NCBI RefSeq assembly: GCF_002251435.1
Contig: NZ_NPJI01000106.1
Location: forward strand, 1 to 54,080
Direction: 5' to 3'
From: Prevotella sp. P2-180
Lineage (GTDB): Bacteria > Bacteroidota > Bacteroidia > Bacteroidales > Bacteroidaceae
Length of the DNA stretch: 54,080 nucleotides
Below are positions 11,301 to 19,309 of the stretch, one piece after another (the first letter of the stretch is position 1; every line of letters starts with the position of its first letter). The position numbers and the translations under genes are program-made. Under the pieces are notes generated by a model. That model worked only from the letters and a program-made list of their open reading frames with translations, did no database searches and was not told the DNA's origin.

Positions 11301-11688
11301 AAACGACAGAGGAAAGTTTGTGGTCATCATTGCTGGATACAAAGACAGAATAGACGCTTTCCTCAGCGAAAACCAAGGACTCGCAAGCAGGTTCACACAC
11401 AAAATGAACATCGAAGACTACAACGAAGACGAACTGCTGGCCATAATAAAGAAAATGGCGGCACAGGAAGACTTCGTCTTTGAACCATCGGCTGAGTTCA
11501 AGATGATGGGTGTGATTTGCCAGAAAGTAATGACAAAATCGTCTTCTTTCGGAAACGCAAGGGAGATGAGAACAATGCTAGACGAAATCATAGGAAGACT
11601 TTCGGAAAGGGTGGCCGACATGGAACCGCAAGACATTACGAATGAAACTTACAAGACCATAACAACGGAGGATATTGCCGATATATAA
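8371..11688 (+). CDS. Zinc-ribbon protein with four CbbX-like AAA+ domains
   Basis: 1105 residues. An N-terminal zinc ribbon (C3, C6, C17, C20) precedes four AAA+ modules. D1 has Walker A GETGTGKT (72-79) but a degenerate Walker B, FFDN (128-131). D2-D4 have Walker A GNPGTGKT (from about 334, 610, 888), Walker B with DEAYTL, CbbX-type pore loops (Y374-QG, F650-SG, Y928-MG) and SRF arginine-finger regions (NPGFKSRF, NPGLKSRF, NQGLASRF). This is the CbxX/CfqX/SpoVK family, which includes Rubisco activase CbbX and EccA of ESX secretion; these remodel or thread protein partners using ATP. No membrane segment. It overlaps the kinase gene by ATGA (8371-8374). I infer ATP-driven remodelling of a partner controlled by phosphorylation; the substrate is unknown. 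Confidence 0.93.
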   Translation: MKCEHCHKENRQIARFCRWCGKPMATNNMLVKLVGLDDVKLQLQSVVDTYTFLHSRKDVAKVRLSVNAIIIGETGTGKTMLAEVIRDYFFQHKIISKSKLTLVDAVDYQRFVDSWDDNVKKAKGGILFFDNVQKLLPDRYSNQVNPLDKLFVEMDHWDDDPIVVISGLTKGLEDFLTNNPSVSNRFKYKFVLPSPGYKELTTICRNVLKDKYGIDSFSLEAEHKLARYFKYRVKKKDETFGFAHEAIKVAEDIFTSFISRGLDAHIVEPDDIKGYVPEERSLDDILAEMDKFIGMDEVKKAVREIAYSVKNGLERKERGLGGSEKMAMHVVLTGNPGTGKTTIARKLGEILAAIGYLDSGHVVEVDRAKMVSPYQGETPKLVDKLCDKAMGGILFVDEAYTLAPVSQTGERDQQGAQALEKLMKRMEDDRGKFVCIVAGYRMEMDNLFRINPGFKSRFNYFLNIDDYTPDELFKIMLTFAEDKKYLFAPKAEDKTVMVIRDLYEHRDKNFANGRAMRQLFDQICKQQAERLEKSDLNSLSNDQLMTIVEDDVPYDRPQVVDYNDCLKELNGLVGLKSVKQEVANLASFINLQIQRGEKDTFQGKHYIFTGNPGTGKTTVARIMANVLKTLGVLSRGQLVEADRSSLVAGFSGQTAIKTNQLVDSAMGGVLFIDEAYTLKSSDQDSFGSEAIDTLLKRLEDDRGKFVCIVAGYTQQMHDFIDSNPGLKSRFTQTIHFDDYNADELTDIFLNMASARQFIVDDDTKATIHRMFEQVCLRKDNNFGNAREARKLFDEAVERQSRRLVEEMGSKQLEKEDMYKIVAEDVAVGQSTKKRPLDEVLNDLDAFVGMRTVKNLIRRLAVQSMFLKQRSESGIGKVQQMNMNFVLTGNPGTGKTSLARLMGELLQSMDILPSKNIIEVSRAQLVGKYMGETPKIVNKYCDQAMGGVLFIDEAYTLCNGGDDQYGHEAVDTLMRRMENDRGKFVVIIAGYKDRIDAFLSENQGLASRFTHKMNIEDYNEDELLAIIKKMAAQEDFVFEPSAEFKMMGVICQKVMTKSSSFGNAREMRTMLDEIIGRLSERVADMEPQDITNETYKTITTEDIADI

Positions 11689-11732
11689 AAAGGCAGGAAT
11701 ACTACTCCACATTATTAATATATATATAGAAT

Positions 11733-12308
11733 ATGATAATTTGTCCATATTGCAAAGAAGAAATCGACCCAGGGTCGCACTATTGCGACCAATGTGGAAG
11801 GAAGATGGCATACTGCGAGAAATGCAGTCATGTGGGTACCGGACGACGATGCACACTATGCGGTGGGATGATGATTTCGGCTGAAGAATTGGAACTGCGT
11901 AACCAGCAGAAAACCATGTCGGAACATTTTTCCATGCCGCTTGCTGTCTCCACGTCAAAGGCAGACATATCGACTTCGCTTATAGATATGACAATACCGA
12001 CCATGTCGCTCGTAAACAGACAACTGAACATCGACATACATGCTGTCAATGGTGCTGTGATCGGAAGAAGACAAGGACCATACTGCGCAATGTTCGCTCA
12101 GAACAAGTTTGTATCAGGTGCGCATGCTCAACTCTTCTACAAAAAAGGAGAGGGCTGGAGTATTATGGACAAGCACTCTTCCAACGGAACTATGCTCAAC
12201 AGGAGAAAACTTGTGCCTGACGTGGCAATGTCACTTAACAATGGCGACCTCGTGACTATTGCTAACGTAAACCTGCAGGTGATTATAAATAAAGTAATCA
12301 AACACTAA
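11733..12308 (+). CDS. Zinc-ribbon FHA domain protein
   Basis: 191 residues. Two N-terminal zinc ribbons (C4-x-x-C7, C18-x-x-C21, C28-x-x-C31, C40-x-x-C43) are followed by a linker rich in Ser/Thr (about 60-95) and an FHA domain (about 98-185) with G111-R112, S128-x-x-H131 and S-S-N151-G152-T, the residues that bind phosphothreonine. FHA domains read phospho-Thr peptides, so this is the likely reader of the adjacent kinase. The linker itself offers candidate Thr sites. It starts 44 nt after the AAA+ stop and ends one nucleotide before the phosphatase start, which supports translational coupling with the latter. Confidence 0.92.
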   Translation: MIICPYCKEEIDPGSHYCDQCGRKMAYCEKCSHVGTGRRCTLCGGMMISAEELELRNQQKTMSEHFSMPLAVSTSKADISTSLIDMTIPTMSLVNRQLNIDIHAVNGAVIGRRQGPYCAMFAQNKFVSGAHAQLFYKKGEGWSIMDKHSSNGTMLNRRKLVPDVAMSLNNGDLVTIANVNLQVIINKVIKH

Positions 12309-12309
12309 C

Positions 12310-13062
12310 ATGACAATAAACAAATTTGCTATAACTGCCTCAAGCAATGTCGGATTGGTAAGGAAAAACAACGAAGACATGATACTTGTAAGAAACAAGT
12401 ATGTGAGGGACGAAAACTACAGAACCGTGATCGAACTCGACAAGTGCGACAGGTTTGTCATGGCTGTCGCCGACGGTATGGGAGGATACGATGGTGGTGA
12501 AGTGGCAAGTCAGGAAGTGCTCGCAAGCCTGCATTTCTATATCGGCGACCTGCCTGCAAAACTAACAGCCACACAGTTTTGCGAAGCCATGATGGAATGG
12601 GTAAACTCCACTAACGTCACCATCAATACAAAAGGTGAGCTGTCACCCGAAACAAAAAACATGGGTACAACACTTACGGGAATTATCGTATACGAAAAAA
12701 ACGTATTCTGGATAAACTGCGGCGACAGTAGGATATACAGGCTGAGAAACAAAAAACTATCGCAGATTTCCACCGACCACTCCATGTCTGCAATATATGG
12801 ACCTGAATGCGGGTCTAATGCTATAACAAACTGCATAGGAGCAGGATGTGACTACTCTTACCTCGACATATTCGAATTTACCGACGACGTAAAGCGTGGT
12901 GACATCTATATGCTTTGCTCTGACGGAATGAGCGATATGGTGGATGACGAAAACATAGAACAACTGCTCGCCATAGGATGTGACGCACTGCAAATGTGTC
13001 AGGCGGCAATCGACTCGGGTGGATACGACAATGTGTCGACTTGTGTAATAACTATAGAATAA
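12310..13062 (+). CDS. PP2C-family Ser/Thr protein phosphatase
   Basis: 250 residues, a bare PP2C catalytic domain like bacterial Stp/PrpC. Metal-site motifs are RKNNED (D23), ADGMGGYDGG (D55, G56), MGTTLTG, CGDSRIY, STDHS, CSDGMSD and the terminal G-x-DNVS (D240, N241). It removes phosphate from Ser/Thr using two Mn or Mg ions and should reverse the kinase two genes upstream. No signal peptide or membrane segment. It begins one nucleotide after the FHA gene stop and is the last gene of the module; metA follows 23 nt later with no visible terminator or good promoter, so some read-through into metA is possible. Confidence 0.95.
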   Translation: MTINKFAITASSNVGLVRKNNEDMILVRNKYVRDENYRTVIELDKCDRFVMAVADGMGGYDGGEVASQEVLASLHFYIGDLPAKLTATQFCEAMMEWVNSTNVTINTKGELSPETKNMGTTLTGIIVYEKNVFWINCGDSRIYRLRNKKLSQISTDHSMSAIYGPECGSNAITNCIGAGCDYSYLDIFEFTDDVKRGDIYMLCSDGMSDMVDDENIEQLLAIGCDALQMCQAAIDSGGYDNVSTCVITIE

Positions 13063-13085
13063 CTTTATTATAAGATATAATTGAA

Positions 13086-14003
13086 ATGCCATTAAGACTA
13101 CCAGACAAGCTGCCCGCAATAGAGCTGCTTAAGAAAGAAAATATTTTCGTGATGGACAATTCAAGGGCCACTACTCAGGATATACGCCCTCTGAAAATTG
13201 TCGTGCTTAATCTCATGCCATTGAAGATTACCACGGAGACTGACCTCGTCAGACTCCTTTCAAACACGCCACTGCAACTTGACATCTCTTTCATGAAACT
13301 TAAGAGTCATACACCAAAAAACACACCCATAGAACACATGATGATGTTCTATCGTGACTTTCAGGTGATGAAAGACGAAAAGTTTGACGGGATGATTGTT
13401 ACAGGGGCGCCTGTGGAAACGTATGAATTCGAGGATGTGACTTATTGGGACGAGGTGAGCACCATTTTCAAGTGGGCAAGAACTCATGTCACTTCAACAT
13501 TATATATCTGTTGGGCTGCACAGGCGGGACTTTACTGCCATTACGGAATACCAAAATATCCTTTGAAGAAAAAGATGTTCGGGATATTCAAACAGAAAAC
13601 ACTCGCACCGGAACTTCCCATATTCAGAGGTTTTGACGATGAGTTCAACATGCCACATAGCAGACATACTGAAATAAGACGCAAAGACATAGAGGCTTGC
13701 AAAGATCTTACTATCATTGCTGAATCTGAGGAATCGGGAGTGAGCATGGTGATGGCAAGGAATGGACGTGAGTTCTATATCACAGGACATCTGGAGTATG
13801 CTCCCGACACTCTCGACAAAGAATATAAACGTGATATGGGCATAAGGGACGATGTGGGAATGCCGGTGAACTATTATCGTGACGACAATCCGGACAACAA
13901 ACCTCTCGTCACTTGGAGAGCTCACGCAAACCTGCTCTACAGCAACTGGATAAACTATTATATTTATCAGGAAACACCTTTCGACATAGATAAGATTTGC
14001 TAA
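13086..14003 (+). CDS. metA: Homoserine O-acyltransferase MetA, probably acetyl-CoA type
   Basis: 305 residues, full length for MetA. It acylates L-homoserine in the first committed step of methionine synthesis. The catalytic cysteine is C142 (YICWAAQAG), with H235 and E237 (TGHLEY) completing the active site. The residue at 111 is Glu (TGAPVE111), which in characterised MetA enzymes marks use of acetyl-CoA; Gly at this position marks succinyl-CoA. I therefore predict an O-acetyltransferase despite the usual name. The gene lies 23 nt after the phosphatase and 31 nt before rlhA. Confidence 0.95.
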   Translation: MPLRLPDKLPAIELLKKENIFVMDNSRATTQDIRPLKIVVLNLMPLKITTETDLVRLLSNTPLQLDISFMKLKSHTPKNTPIEHMMMFYRDFQVMKDEKFDGMIVTGAPVETYEFEDVTYWDEVSTIFKWARTHVTSTLYICWAAQAGLYCHYGIPKYPLKKKMFGIFKQKTLAPELPIFRGFDDEFNMPHSRHTEIRRKDIEACKDLTIIAESEESGVSMVMARNGREFYITGHLEYAPDTLDKEYKRDMGIRDDVGMPVNYYRDDNPDNKPLVTWRAHANLLYSNWINYYIYQETPFDIDKIC

Positions 14004-14034
14004 TTTCAAGAATCGGGATTTTTTAATATTAAAG

Positions 14035-16890
14035 GTGGTAAGAAAACTTGAACTGCTTGCTCCGGCAAAAAACCTGGAGTGTGGAATGGCGGCTGTCGAC
14101 CATGGGGCAGACGCCGTGTATATTGGTGCTGAAATGTTTGGGGCAAGGGCCGCTGCCGGAAATCCTGTCTCTGACATAGAGAAATTGTGCAGATATGCCC
14201 ACCAGTTCGGTGTCAAGGTGTATCTCACCGTTAACACCATTATTTACGACAATGAAATTGACAACGTGAAAATCCTGCTCGAAAAGCTGGACAGGGCTGG
14301 GGTCGATGCTGTGCTCGTGCAAGACATGGCTCTTGCTGAAATGGTAAGGGAAATGCAAAAGAATGGCTCGAAAATGGAATTGCATGCAAGCACACAAACT
14401 GACAACCGAACAAAAGAAAAGGTGGAATGGCTCGCAGGACTCGGATTCAACAGAGTGGTGTTGGCCAGAGAACTGTCGATAGAGGAAATCGACACCATTC
14501 ACAAGGCACTGCCTGAGGTGGAACTTGAGGTGTTTGTTCATGGGGCTTTGTGTGTGAGCTATAGCGGACAGTGTTATGCATCGCAATATTGTTTCTCTCG
14601 CTCGGCCAACAGGGGAGAGTGTGCACAGTTCTGCCGACTGAAGTTCGACCTCGTGGACTCTCAGGGAAAGGTGGTGGAACACGACAGACACTTGCTGTCG
14701 CTGAAAGACTTCTGCCAGATAGACAATCTTGAACGACTTGCAGAGGCTGGGGCCACCTCGTTCAAGATTGAGGGTAGACTGAAGGATGTGGCTTATGTGA
14801 AAAACGTAACGGCGGCATACAGTAAAAAGCTTGACGAAATAGTCAAGGCTCATCCCGACAAGTATTGCCGTGCATCGTCAGGAACTGTGGAACTGTCATT
14901 CACACCAAGTCTTGACAAGACATTCAACCGGGGATATACCACATATTTTGCCGACGGACGACAACCTGACATCTTCTCGCCCGACACACCAAAGGCTCTT
15001 GGAGAGTATGTCGGGAAGGTGAAGGAGGTGAGAAGGCAGATGGTGATTGTGGCTGGAGTGGCTACATTTGCCAATGGCGACGGGCTGTGCTTCATTAACT
15101 CTGAACGACAGCTGGAGGGATTCAGGGTCAACAGGGCTGAGGGCAATCATCTCTATCCTTCGGTAATGCCCAAAAACCTGCGTAACGGTATGGCTTTGTA
15201 CAGAAACAACGACCAGACGTTTGAAAAAACTCTCGCTAAGCAGACAGCAACAAGAACCATAGCTGTGGACATGACTTTCCGTGAAGTGGAAAAAGGCTTC
15301 GCTCTCGATTGTACTGCTGAGGACGGAAGGGCTTGTCACGTGACGGTTGACGCTGAACATTCCAAGGCGCAGAAACCACAACGAGAGAATATTGAAAGGC
15401 AATTGACGAAACTTGGAACCACCATTTTCTCTTGCCGGAGCATTAAGGTAGACAAGGACTTCTGCTGGTTTGTGCCGTCGAGCCTGCTTGCTGCCATGAG
15501 ACGCGAAATGGTCGAGAAACTAACAACCTCAAGCCCCCAACAAGACAAGGCTATATCCCGACGTGAGACGATAAAACGGCAGGAGAATAGTAACGCACTA
15601 CCAACTGACCAAAGGGCAAACAGATGCGGAGGCTATCTGCTCAATGCCTCCAATTCGCGTTCGGTGGCTTTCTATAAGAGTAGGGGAGCGGAATCGCCAA
15701 CGGCATTTGAGACCGAGGATAACCACAGACTGGACAGCATGCTTATGCAATGTCGATTCTGTCTTCGTCATGCCCTTGGTTATTGTGTGGCAAGAGGAGG
15801 GAGAAAGCCACAATGGAAAGAACCTCTGTCGCTTAGACTACCCGACGGACGCATGTTCCCTTTGCAGTTTGACTGTAAGCGTTGTCAGATGAATGTACTT
15901 ATGCGATGGATTCTTCTTGTCATCATTATACCATTATTTGCTTCTTGCTATAAACAGGCAAGCCCTACACCAGACGCATGGAGCCTGACGGAAAGACAGC
16001 AGGACTCCATATCATTCTATTCAACACACCATTACACCCAGAACTTCAATTTCCTCGTGAAGGGAGACTCGCTTGTGCTATTGCCACAAAGAGGAGACGA
16101 AATGGTTGACGGTGGGAATTATTCGGCTTTTGAAGACACAATAGTGGTGAACCCGGGAAGCAGGGTGGTGGTGGCAGATATAGCATTTCTGCCTAACGAT
16201 ACGGTTGACTCAGTATGGGTGAAACTGGCTTATGACCAAAACACTCAAGGGTGGATACAAGAGAGCAAGATGCTTCCAAACGTAAAACCAGACGACCCTA
16301 TCTCCTGGTTTATAGATACCTTTTCCGACTCGCATCTGTTGCTTTTTCTTGCCTTAGTGGTTGTGGTGTTGGCAGCTTATGGCTTGCTATTGATAAAAAG
16401 ACGTAAGGCGATGATAGTACATTGGAACGACATAGACTCGCCGTTTCCGATGATGTTGGCACTGTTGGTGTCCACTGCAGCCGTAGTGTATGCCTCCATA
16501 CAGCTTTTTGACCCTGAGGCATGGAGACATTATTATTATCACCCTTCTCTTAACCCCTTTTCACTGCCACCAAAACTGTCGCTTTTCATGACCTTGGTTT
16601 GGGCAATACTGATAGTGTCGCTGGCAGCCCTCGACGATATTATCCACCGCTTCGCGTTTGGTGAGGCTGTGGTCTACACAATGGGGCTCTGTGCGGTTTG
16701 TGCCGTTGACTATGTGGTGTTCAGCATATCAACACTATATTATGTTGGCTATCCGTTGCTTATAGCCTATTTCGCCTATGCCGTTTACTTGCGCATGAAG
16801 GCGCATGTGCCAGGACTTCGTTGCGGCAATTGCGGACAACCATTGGCCCATACAGGCGTATGTCCGCACTGTGGTGCAGAGAATTATTGA
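14035..16890 (+). CDS. rlhA: U32 RlhA-type protein fused to lipoprotein/zinc-ribbon membrane protein
   Basis: 951 residues starting at GTG 14035, 31 nt after metA. Residues 1-622 are a full U32 protein most like E. coli RlhA/YdcP, which makes 5-hydroxycytidine in 23S rRNA: LELLAPAK start, U32 signature around HGALCVSYSGQC (C173, C180) plus C196/C200, and the family's end motif FDCKRCQM. Residues 623-951 then read as a separate protein: MRWILLVIIIPLFASC with a lipobox (C638), an SH3-like stretch, several membrane helices (about 720-920) and a terminal zinc ribbon (CGNCGQ...CPHCG). There is no stop between the halves. Either a stop codon was lost and the second half is made from the internal ATG at 15901, or it is a true fusion. 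The RlhA assignment rests on family resemblance. Confidence 0.88.
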   Translation: MVRKLELLAPAKNLECGMAAVDHGADAVYIGAEMFGARAAAGNPVSDIEKLCRYAHQFGVKVYLTVNTIIYDNEIDNVKILLEKLDRAGVDAVLVQDMALAEMVREMQKNGSKMELHASTQTDNRTKEKVEWLAGLGFNRVVLARELSIEEIDTIHKALPEVELEVFVHGALCVSYSGQCYASQYCFSRSANRGECAQFCRLKFDLVDSQGKVVEHDRHLLSLKDFCQIDNLERLAEAGATSFKIEGRLKDVAYVKNVTAAYSKKLDEIVKAHPDKYCRASSGTVELSFTPSLDKTFNRGYTTYFADGRQPDIFSPDTPKALGEYVGKVKEVRRQMVIVAGVATFANGDGLCFINSERQLEGFRVNRAEGNHLYPSVMPKNLRNGMALYRNNDQTFEKTLAKQTATRTIAVDMTFREVEKGFALDCTAEDGRACHVTVDAEHSKAQKPQRENIERQLTKLGTTIFSCRSIKVDKDFCWFVPSSLLAAMRREMVEKLTTSSPQQDKAISRRETIKRQENSNALPTDQRANRCGGYLLNASNSRSVAFYKSRGAESPTAFETEDNHRLDSMLMQCRFCLRHALGYCVARGGRKPQWKEPLSLRLPDGRMFPLQFDCKRCQMNVLMRWILLVIIIPLFASCYKQASPTPDAWSLTERQQDSISFYSTHHYTQNFNFLVKGDSLVLLPQRGDEMVDGGNYSAFEDTIVVNPGSRVVVADIAFLPNDTVDSVWVKLAYDQNTQGWIQESKMLPNVKPDDPISWFIDTFSDSHLLLFLALVVVVLAAYGLLLIKRRKAMIVHWNDIDSPFPMMLALLVSTAAVVYASIQLFDPEAWRHYYYHPSLNPFSLPPKLSLFMTLVWAILIVSLAALDDIIHRFAFGEAVVYTMGLCAVCAVDYVVFSISTLYYVGYPLLIAYFAYAVYLRMKAHVPGLRCGNCGQPLAHTGVCPHCGAENY
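15901..16890 (+). other. Internal reading unit: putative SH3-like/TM/zinc-ribbon lipoprotein
   Basis: The ATG at 15901 is in frame with the upstream U32 gene and would start a 329-residue protein with its own lipoprotein signal peptide (FASC, Cys at residue 16). It continues with an SH3-like segment (VWVKLAYDQ, GWIQES), at least four hydrophobic helices and a C-terminal zinc ribbon. An internal export signal after a 622-residue cytoplasmic enzyme makes little sense, so independent initiation here is plausible. Listed separately so that the second protein is not lost in the fusion. Confidence 0.6.
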
Positions 16891-16901
16891 AAACGTTGGG
16901 G

Positions 16902-18719
16902 TCAGATCATCTTTTTGATAAGTGCCACAAATCTTGGACCGTATTTAGTCTTCTTGTGTTCTCCAATACCCGAGATGCCGCCGAACTCGTCGAGCGTGAC
17001 AGGCTTTTCGGTCGCAAGGCTATGCAGTACCTTGTCGTTGAACACGATATAAGGTGGAAACCCTTCCTCATCGGCACATTTCTTTCTAAGAATGCGTAGT
17101 GCCTCAAACAGTCTTGGGTCTTCCACTCTATCCCCGACATTAGTGAAGTGGGGTATGACGAGTTGTATCTTTTTCGTGCGCCTCTGTCTTACAGGCATAT
17201 CGTCATTGGCATTAATCTCGCATAGCATGGCTTTTTTCCTTCCGAAAAGCACTTCTGCCCCGGCAGTGGTCACCACAACGGCTTCTGCCTTGTCGTATGC
17301 TATTTCGAAGAACCCCATCTGCAACATTTGAAGAGTGTAGTCTTTCCATTGTTTTGTTGTCAGTTCTTTTCCCACTCCGAACGTAGGAAGAAGGTCATAG
17401 TTTTTTCTTACAACATTTGGCGACTTCATACCTTTCACGATCTCTATGATGGTAGACACCTTGGCACTCTCTCCAGTGCGCTTTGCAGCGCTAAGGGCCA
17501 TTTGTACGTATTTTGTACCGTCAAATCTCTTTGGCGGATTCTGACATACGTCGCAGTTGTGGCAATCGTGGTCGGAGGTTTCGTTAAAGTAATTAAGGAG
17601 AATACGTCGTCGGCATACCACAGATTCGGCATATTCTCTCATTCTGAGAAGTTTTTCACCGTTCACCTCTTTTTGTCCACTTTCCTTGATGAATTTCTCA
17701 AGCAGGATGATGTCTTGTAGAGAATAGAACAATATGGTTTCGGCTGGTGCCCCGTCGCGTCCAGCGCGTCCTATTTCCTGATAATAGCTCTCTATGCTTT
17801 TGGGGAGGTTGTAGTGAATAATCCATCTGACGTTGCTTTTGTCGATGCCCATTCCGAAGGCTATCGTGGCACATACCACGAGGATGTCGTCTTGCTTGAA
17901 CTGTGCTTGCGTGATATCGCGCTCTTCAGCTTTCATGCCTGCATGATAGGCTGCCGCCCTTATGCCTTGGGCAGACAGTTCTTTGGCTAGCCTTTCTGTC
18001 GACGCCCTGCTGAGACAATAGATAATGCCAGCTTCGAGAGGTCTCGCCTTGATGAAGTTGATGATGAATCGTGTCTTCTCCTTTGGAGTGTAGCCTCTCT
18101 TTACTGTCAGGCTAAGGTTTGGACGGTCGAAACTCGAGATGAACACCTTTGGCTCGTGTAGATGAAGCTGGCGGATGATGTCGTTGCGGGTTATCTTGTC
18201 GGCAGTGGCGGTAAGGGCCATCATCGGAACGTCGGGAAAACGGTCGCGCAGTTCGCCCAACTGAGAATACTCGGGACGGAAGTCGTGGCCCCATTGGCTG
18301 ATGCAATGAGCCTCGTCTATGGCAAACAATGAAATGTGAATATTGGACAGTAAGAAAGGCATCTCGGCAAGAAGCCTCTCTGGAGACATGTATAGCAGCT
18401 TTATGTCGCCTGCGGTAGCCCTTCGTCTGATTATCATGTCTATGCCAAGGTCAACGGCACTGTTGAGTGCTTCCGCTTTAATGCCGTTAGCCTTCAGAGC
18501 CTCTACCTGGTCTTTCATGAGGCTGATAAGAGGCGACACCACAATGCAAGTCCCAGGCATGGCAAGGGCAGGTATTTGGTAGCAGATACTTTTTCCGCCG
18601 CCAGTGGGCATGAGAACAAGAGTGTCGTGCTTTTTTCTAACAGAGTCGATGATCTCCCTTTGGTTGTCACGGAAAGAGTCATAGCCAAAATATGTCTTTA
18701 AAAGGGATTGTATTTCCAT
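16902..18719 (-). CDS. recQ: ATP-dependent DNA helicase RecQ
   Basis: 605 residues. The ATG at 18719 (MEIQSLL) is used rather than the upstream TTG at 18740 because that TTG lies inside the -7 promoter element. Superfamily 2 helicase motifs: [10 protein letters not shown] (Walker A), [17 protein letters not shown] (Walker B and RecQ aromatic loop), TATA, and GRAGRDG with QEIGRAGR as motif VI. The RecQ C-terminal zinc site (CRRR...CHNCDVC), winged helix and a C-terminal HRDC domain (about 530-605) are all present. It unwinds 3'-5' in recombination and fork repair. It is convergent with the rlhA fusion (11-bp gap) and divergent from the AraC-type gene. Confidence 0.97.
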   Translation of the reverse strand: MEIQSLLKTYFGYDSFRDNQREIIDSVRKKHDTLVLMPTGGGKSICYQIPALAMPGTCIVVSPLISLMKDQVEALKANGIKAEALNSAVDLGIDMIIRRRATAGDIKLLYMSPERLLAEMPFLLSNIHISLFAIDEAHCISQWGHDFRPEYSQLGELRDRFPDVPMMALTATADKITRNDIIRQLHLHEPKVFISSFDRPNLSLTVKRGYTPKEKTRFIINFIKARPLEAGIIYCLSRASTERLAKELSAQGIRAAAYHAGMKAEERDITQAQFKQDDILVVCATIAFGMGIDKSNVRWIIHYNLPKSIESYYQEIGRAGRDGAPAETILFYSLQDIILLEKFIKESGQKEVNGEKLLRMREYAESVVCRRRILLNYFNETSDHDCHNCDVCQNPPKRFDGTKYVQMALSAAKRTGESAKVSTIIEIVKGMKSPNVVRKNYDLLPTFGVGKELTTKQWKDYTLQMLQMGFFEIAYDKAEAVVVTTAGAEVLFGRKKAMLCEINANDDMPVRQRRTKKIQLVIPHFTNVGDRVEDPRLFEALRILRKKCADEEGFPPYIVFNDKVLHSLATEKPVTLDEFGGISGIGEHKKTKYGPRFVALIKKMI

Positions 18720-18737
18720 AAAAATGTGATTTTGCTG

Positions 18738-18745
18738 CAAAGTTA
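18738..18745 (-). promoter_or_regulatory. recQ promoter -7 element
   Basis: TAACTTTG on the minus strand, followed by GCAG as in many Bacteroidota promoters. It would start transcription about 10 nt before the ATG at 18719. No clear -33 TTTG was found in the A/T-rich stretch upstream. Confidence 0.6.
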
Positions 18746-18799
18746 TATTTTTTTTAGAAAAAAAAGAAATATTTTCGTATATTATTTCAATTATTTTTG

Positions 18800-18807
18800 T
18801 AATTTTG
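18800..18807 (+). promoter_or_regulatory. Promoter -7 element of the AraC/dipeptidyl peptidase operon
   Basis: TAATTTTG at 18800-18807, with only a weak TTCG at 18774-18777 as a possible upstream element. The leader to the ATG at 18842 is about 30 nt. It is divergent from recQ, with about 55 bp between the two -7 elements. Confidence 0.55.
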
Positions 18808-18841
18808 CCGATGATATTATTAATTCAAATAAACTAAGGTT

Positions 18842-19309
18842 ATGGCTAAGTACAATATTACCGAAAAAAAAGAAAAGGAGGCTGCCTATCGGACGCTGGT
18901 GAATCCTCAGTTAATGGACGAGATGAAAGAGAAAATTCTCGAAATCATCGTTATGAAGAAAAAGTATAAGGACAAAGACTACTCGGCAAAAAAACTGGCT
19001 GAAGAACTTGGTACCAATACAAGGTATATCTCGGCGGTGGTCAACGTAAGGTTTCACATGAACTATACATCATTTGTCAACAAGTTCAGAATAGAGGAGG
19101 CTATGACTATTCTTACAGACAAACGATATATGGACCTGAATATGGAGGAGGTGAGCGATATGGTGGGATTTGCCAACAGGCAGTCGTTCTATGCCTCTTT
19201 CTATAAAATCATGAACATGACCCCAAGAGACTATCGCTTGCAACATCAAGCACAGAAAGCAAAGGCCAAAGAGGCAAGAATAAAGAAAAAGGAACAAAAC
19301 GCTGAATAA
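18842..19309 (+). CDS. AraC-type DNA-binding protein without sensor domain
   Basis: 155 residues. The C-terminal two-thirds (about 40-135) form an AraC/XylS double helix-turn-helix: YSAKKLAEELGTNTRYISAV is the first helix-turn-helix and EEVSDMVGFANRQSFYASFYK the second, ending in the family's TPRDYR. There is no sensor or receiver domain, only a charged N-terminus and a Lys-rich tail, so ligand sensing must be absent or supplied in trans. The stop codon abuts the start of the M49 peptidase gene (19310), so the two are cotranscribed. Divergent recQ and the gene's own operon are the nearest candidate targets. Confidence 0.88.
   Translation: MAKYNITEKKEKEAAYRTLVNPQLMDEMKEKILEIIVMKKKYKDKDYSAKKLAEELGTNTRYISAVVNVRFHMNYTSFVNKFRIEEAMTILTDKRYMDLNMEEVSDMVGFANRQSFYASFYKIMNMTPRDYRLQHQAQKAKAKEARIKKKEQNAE

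Noticed and set aside
4534..13062. TerY-type (vWA-kinase-PP2C) or type VI secretion regulatory cassette
   Set aside because: No vWA domain, Ter protein, or type VI structural gene is present; only the kinase, phosphatase and FHA parts are shared.
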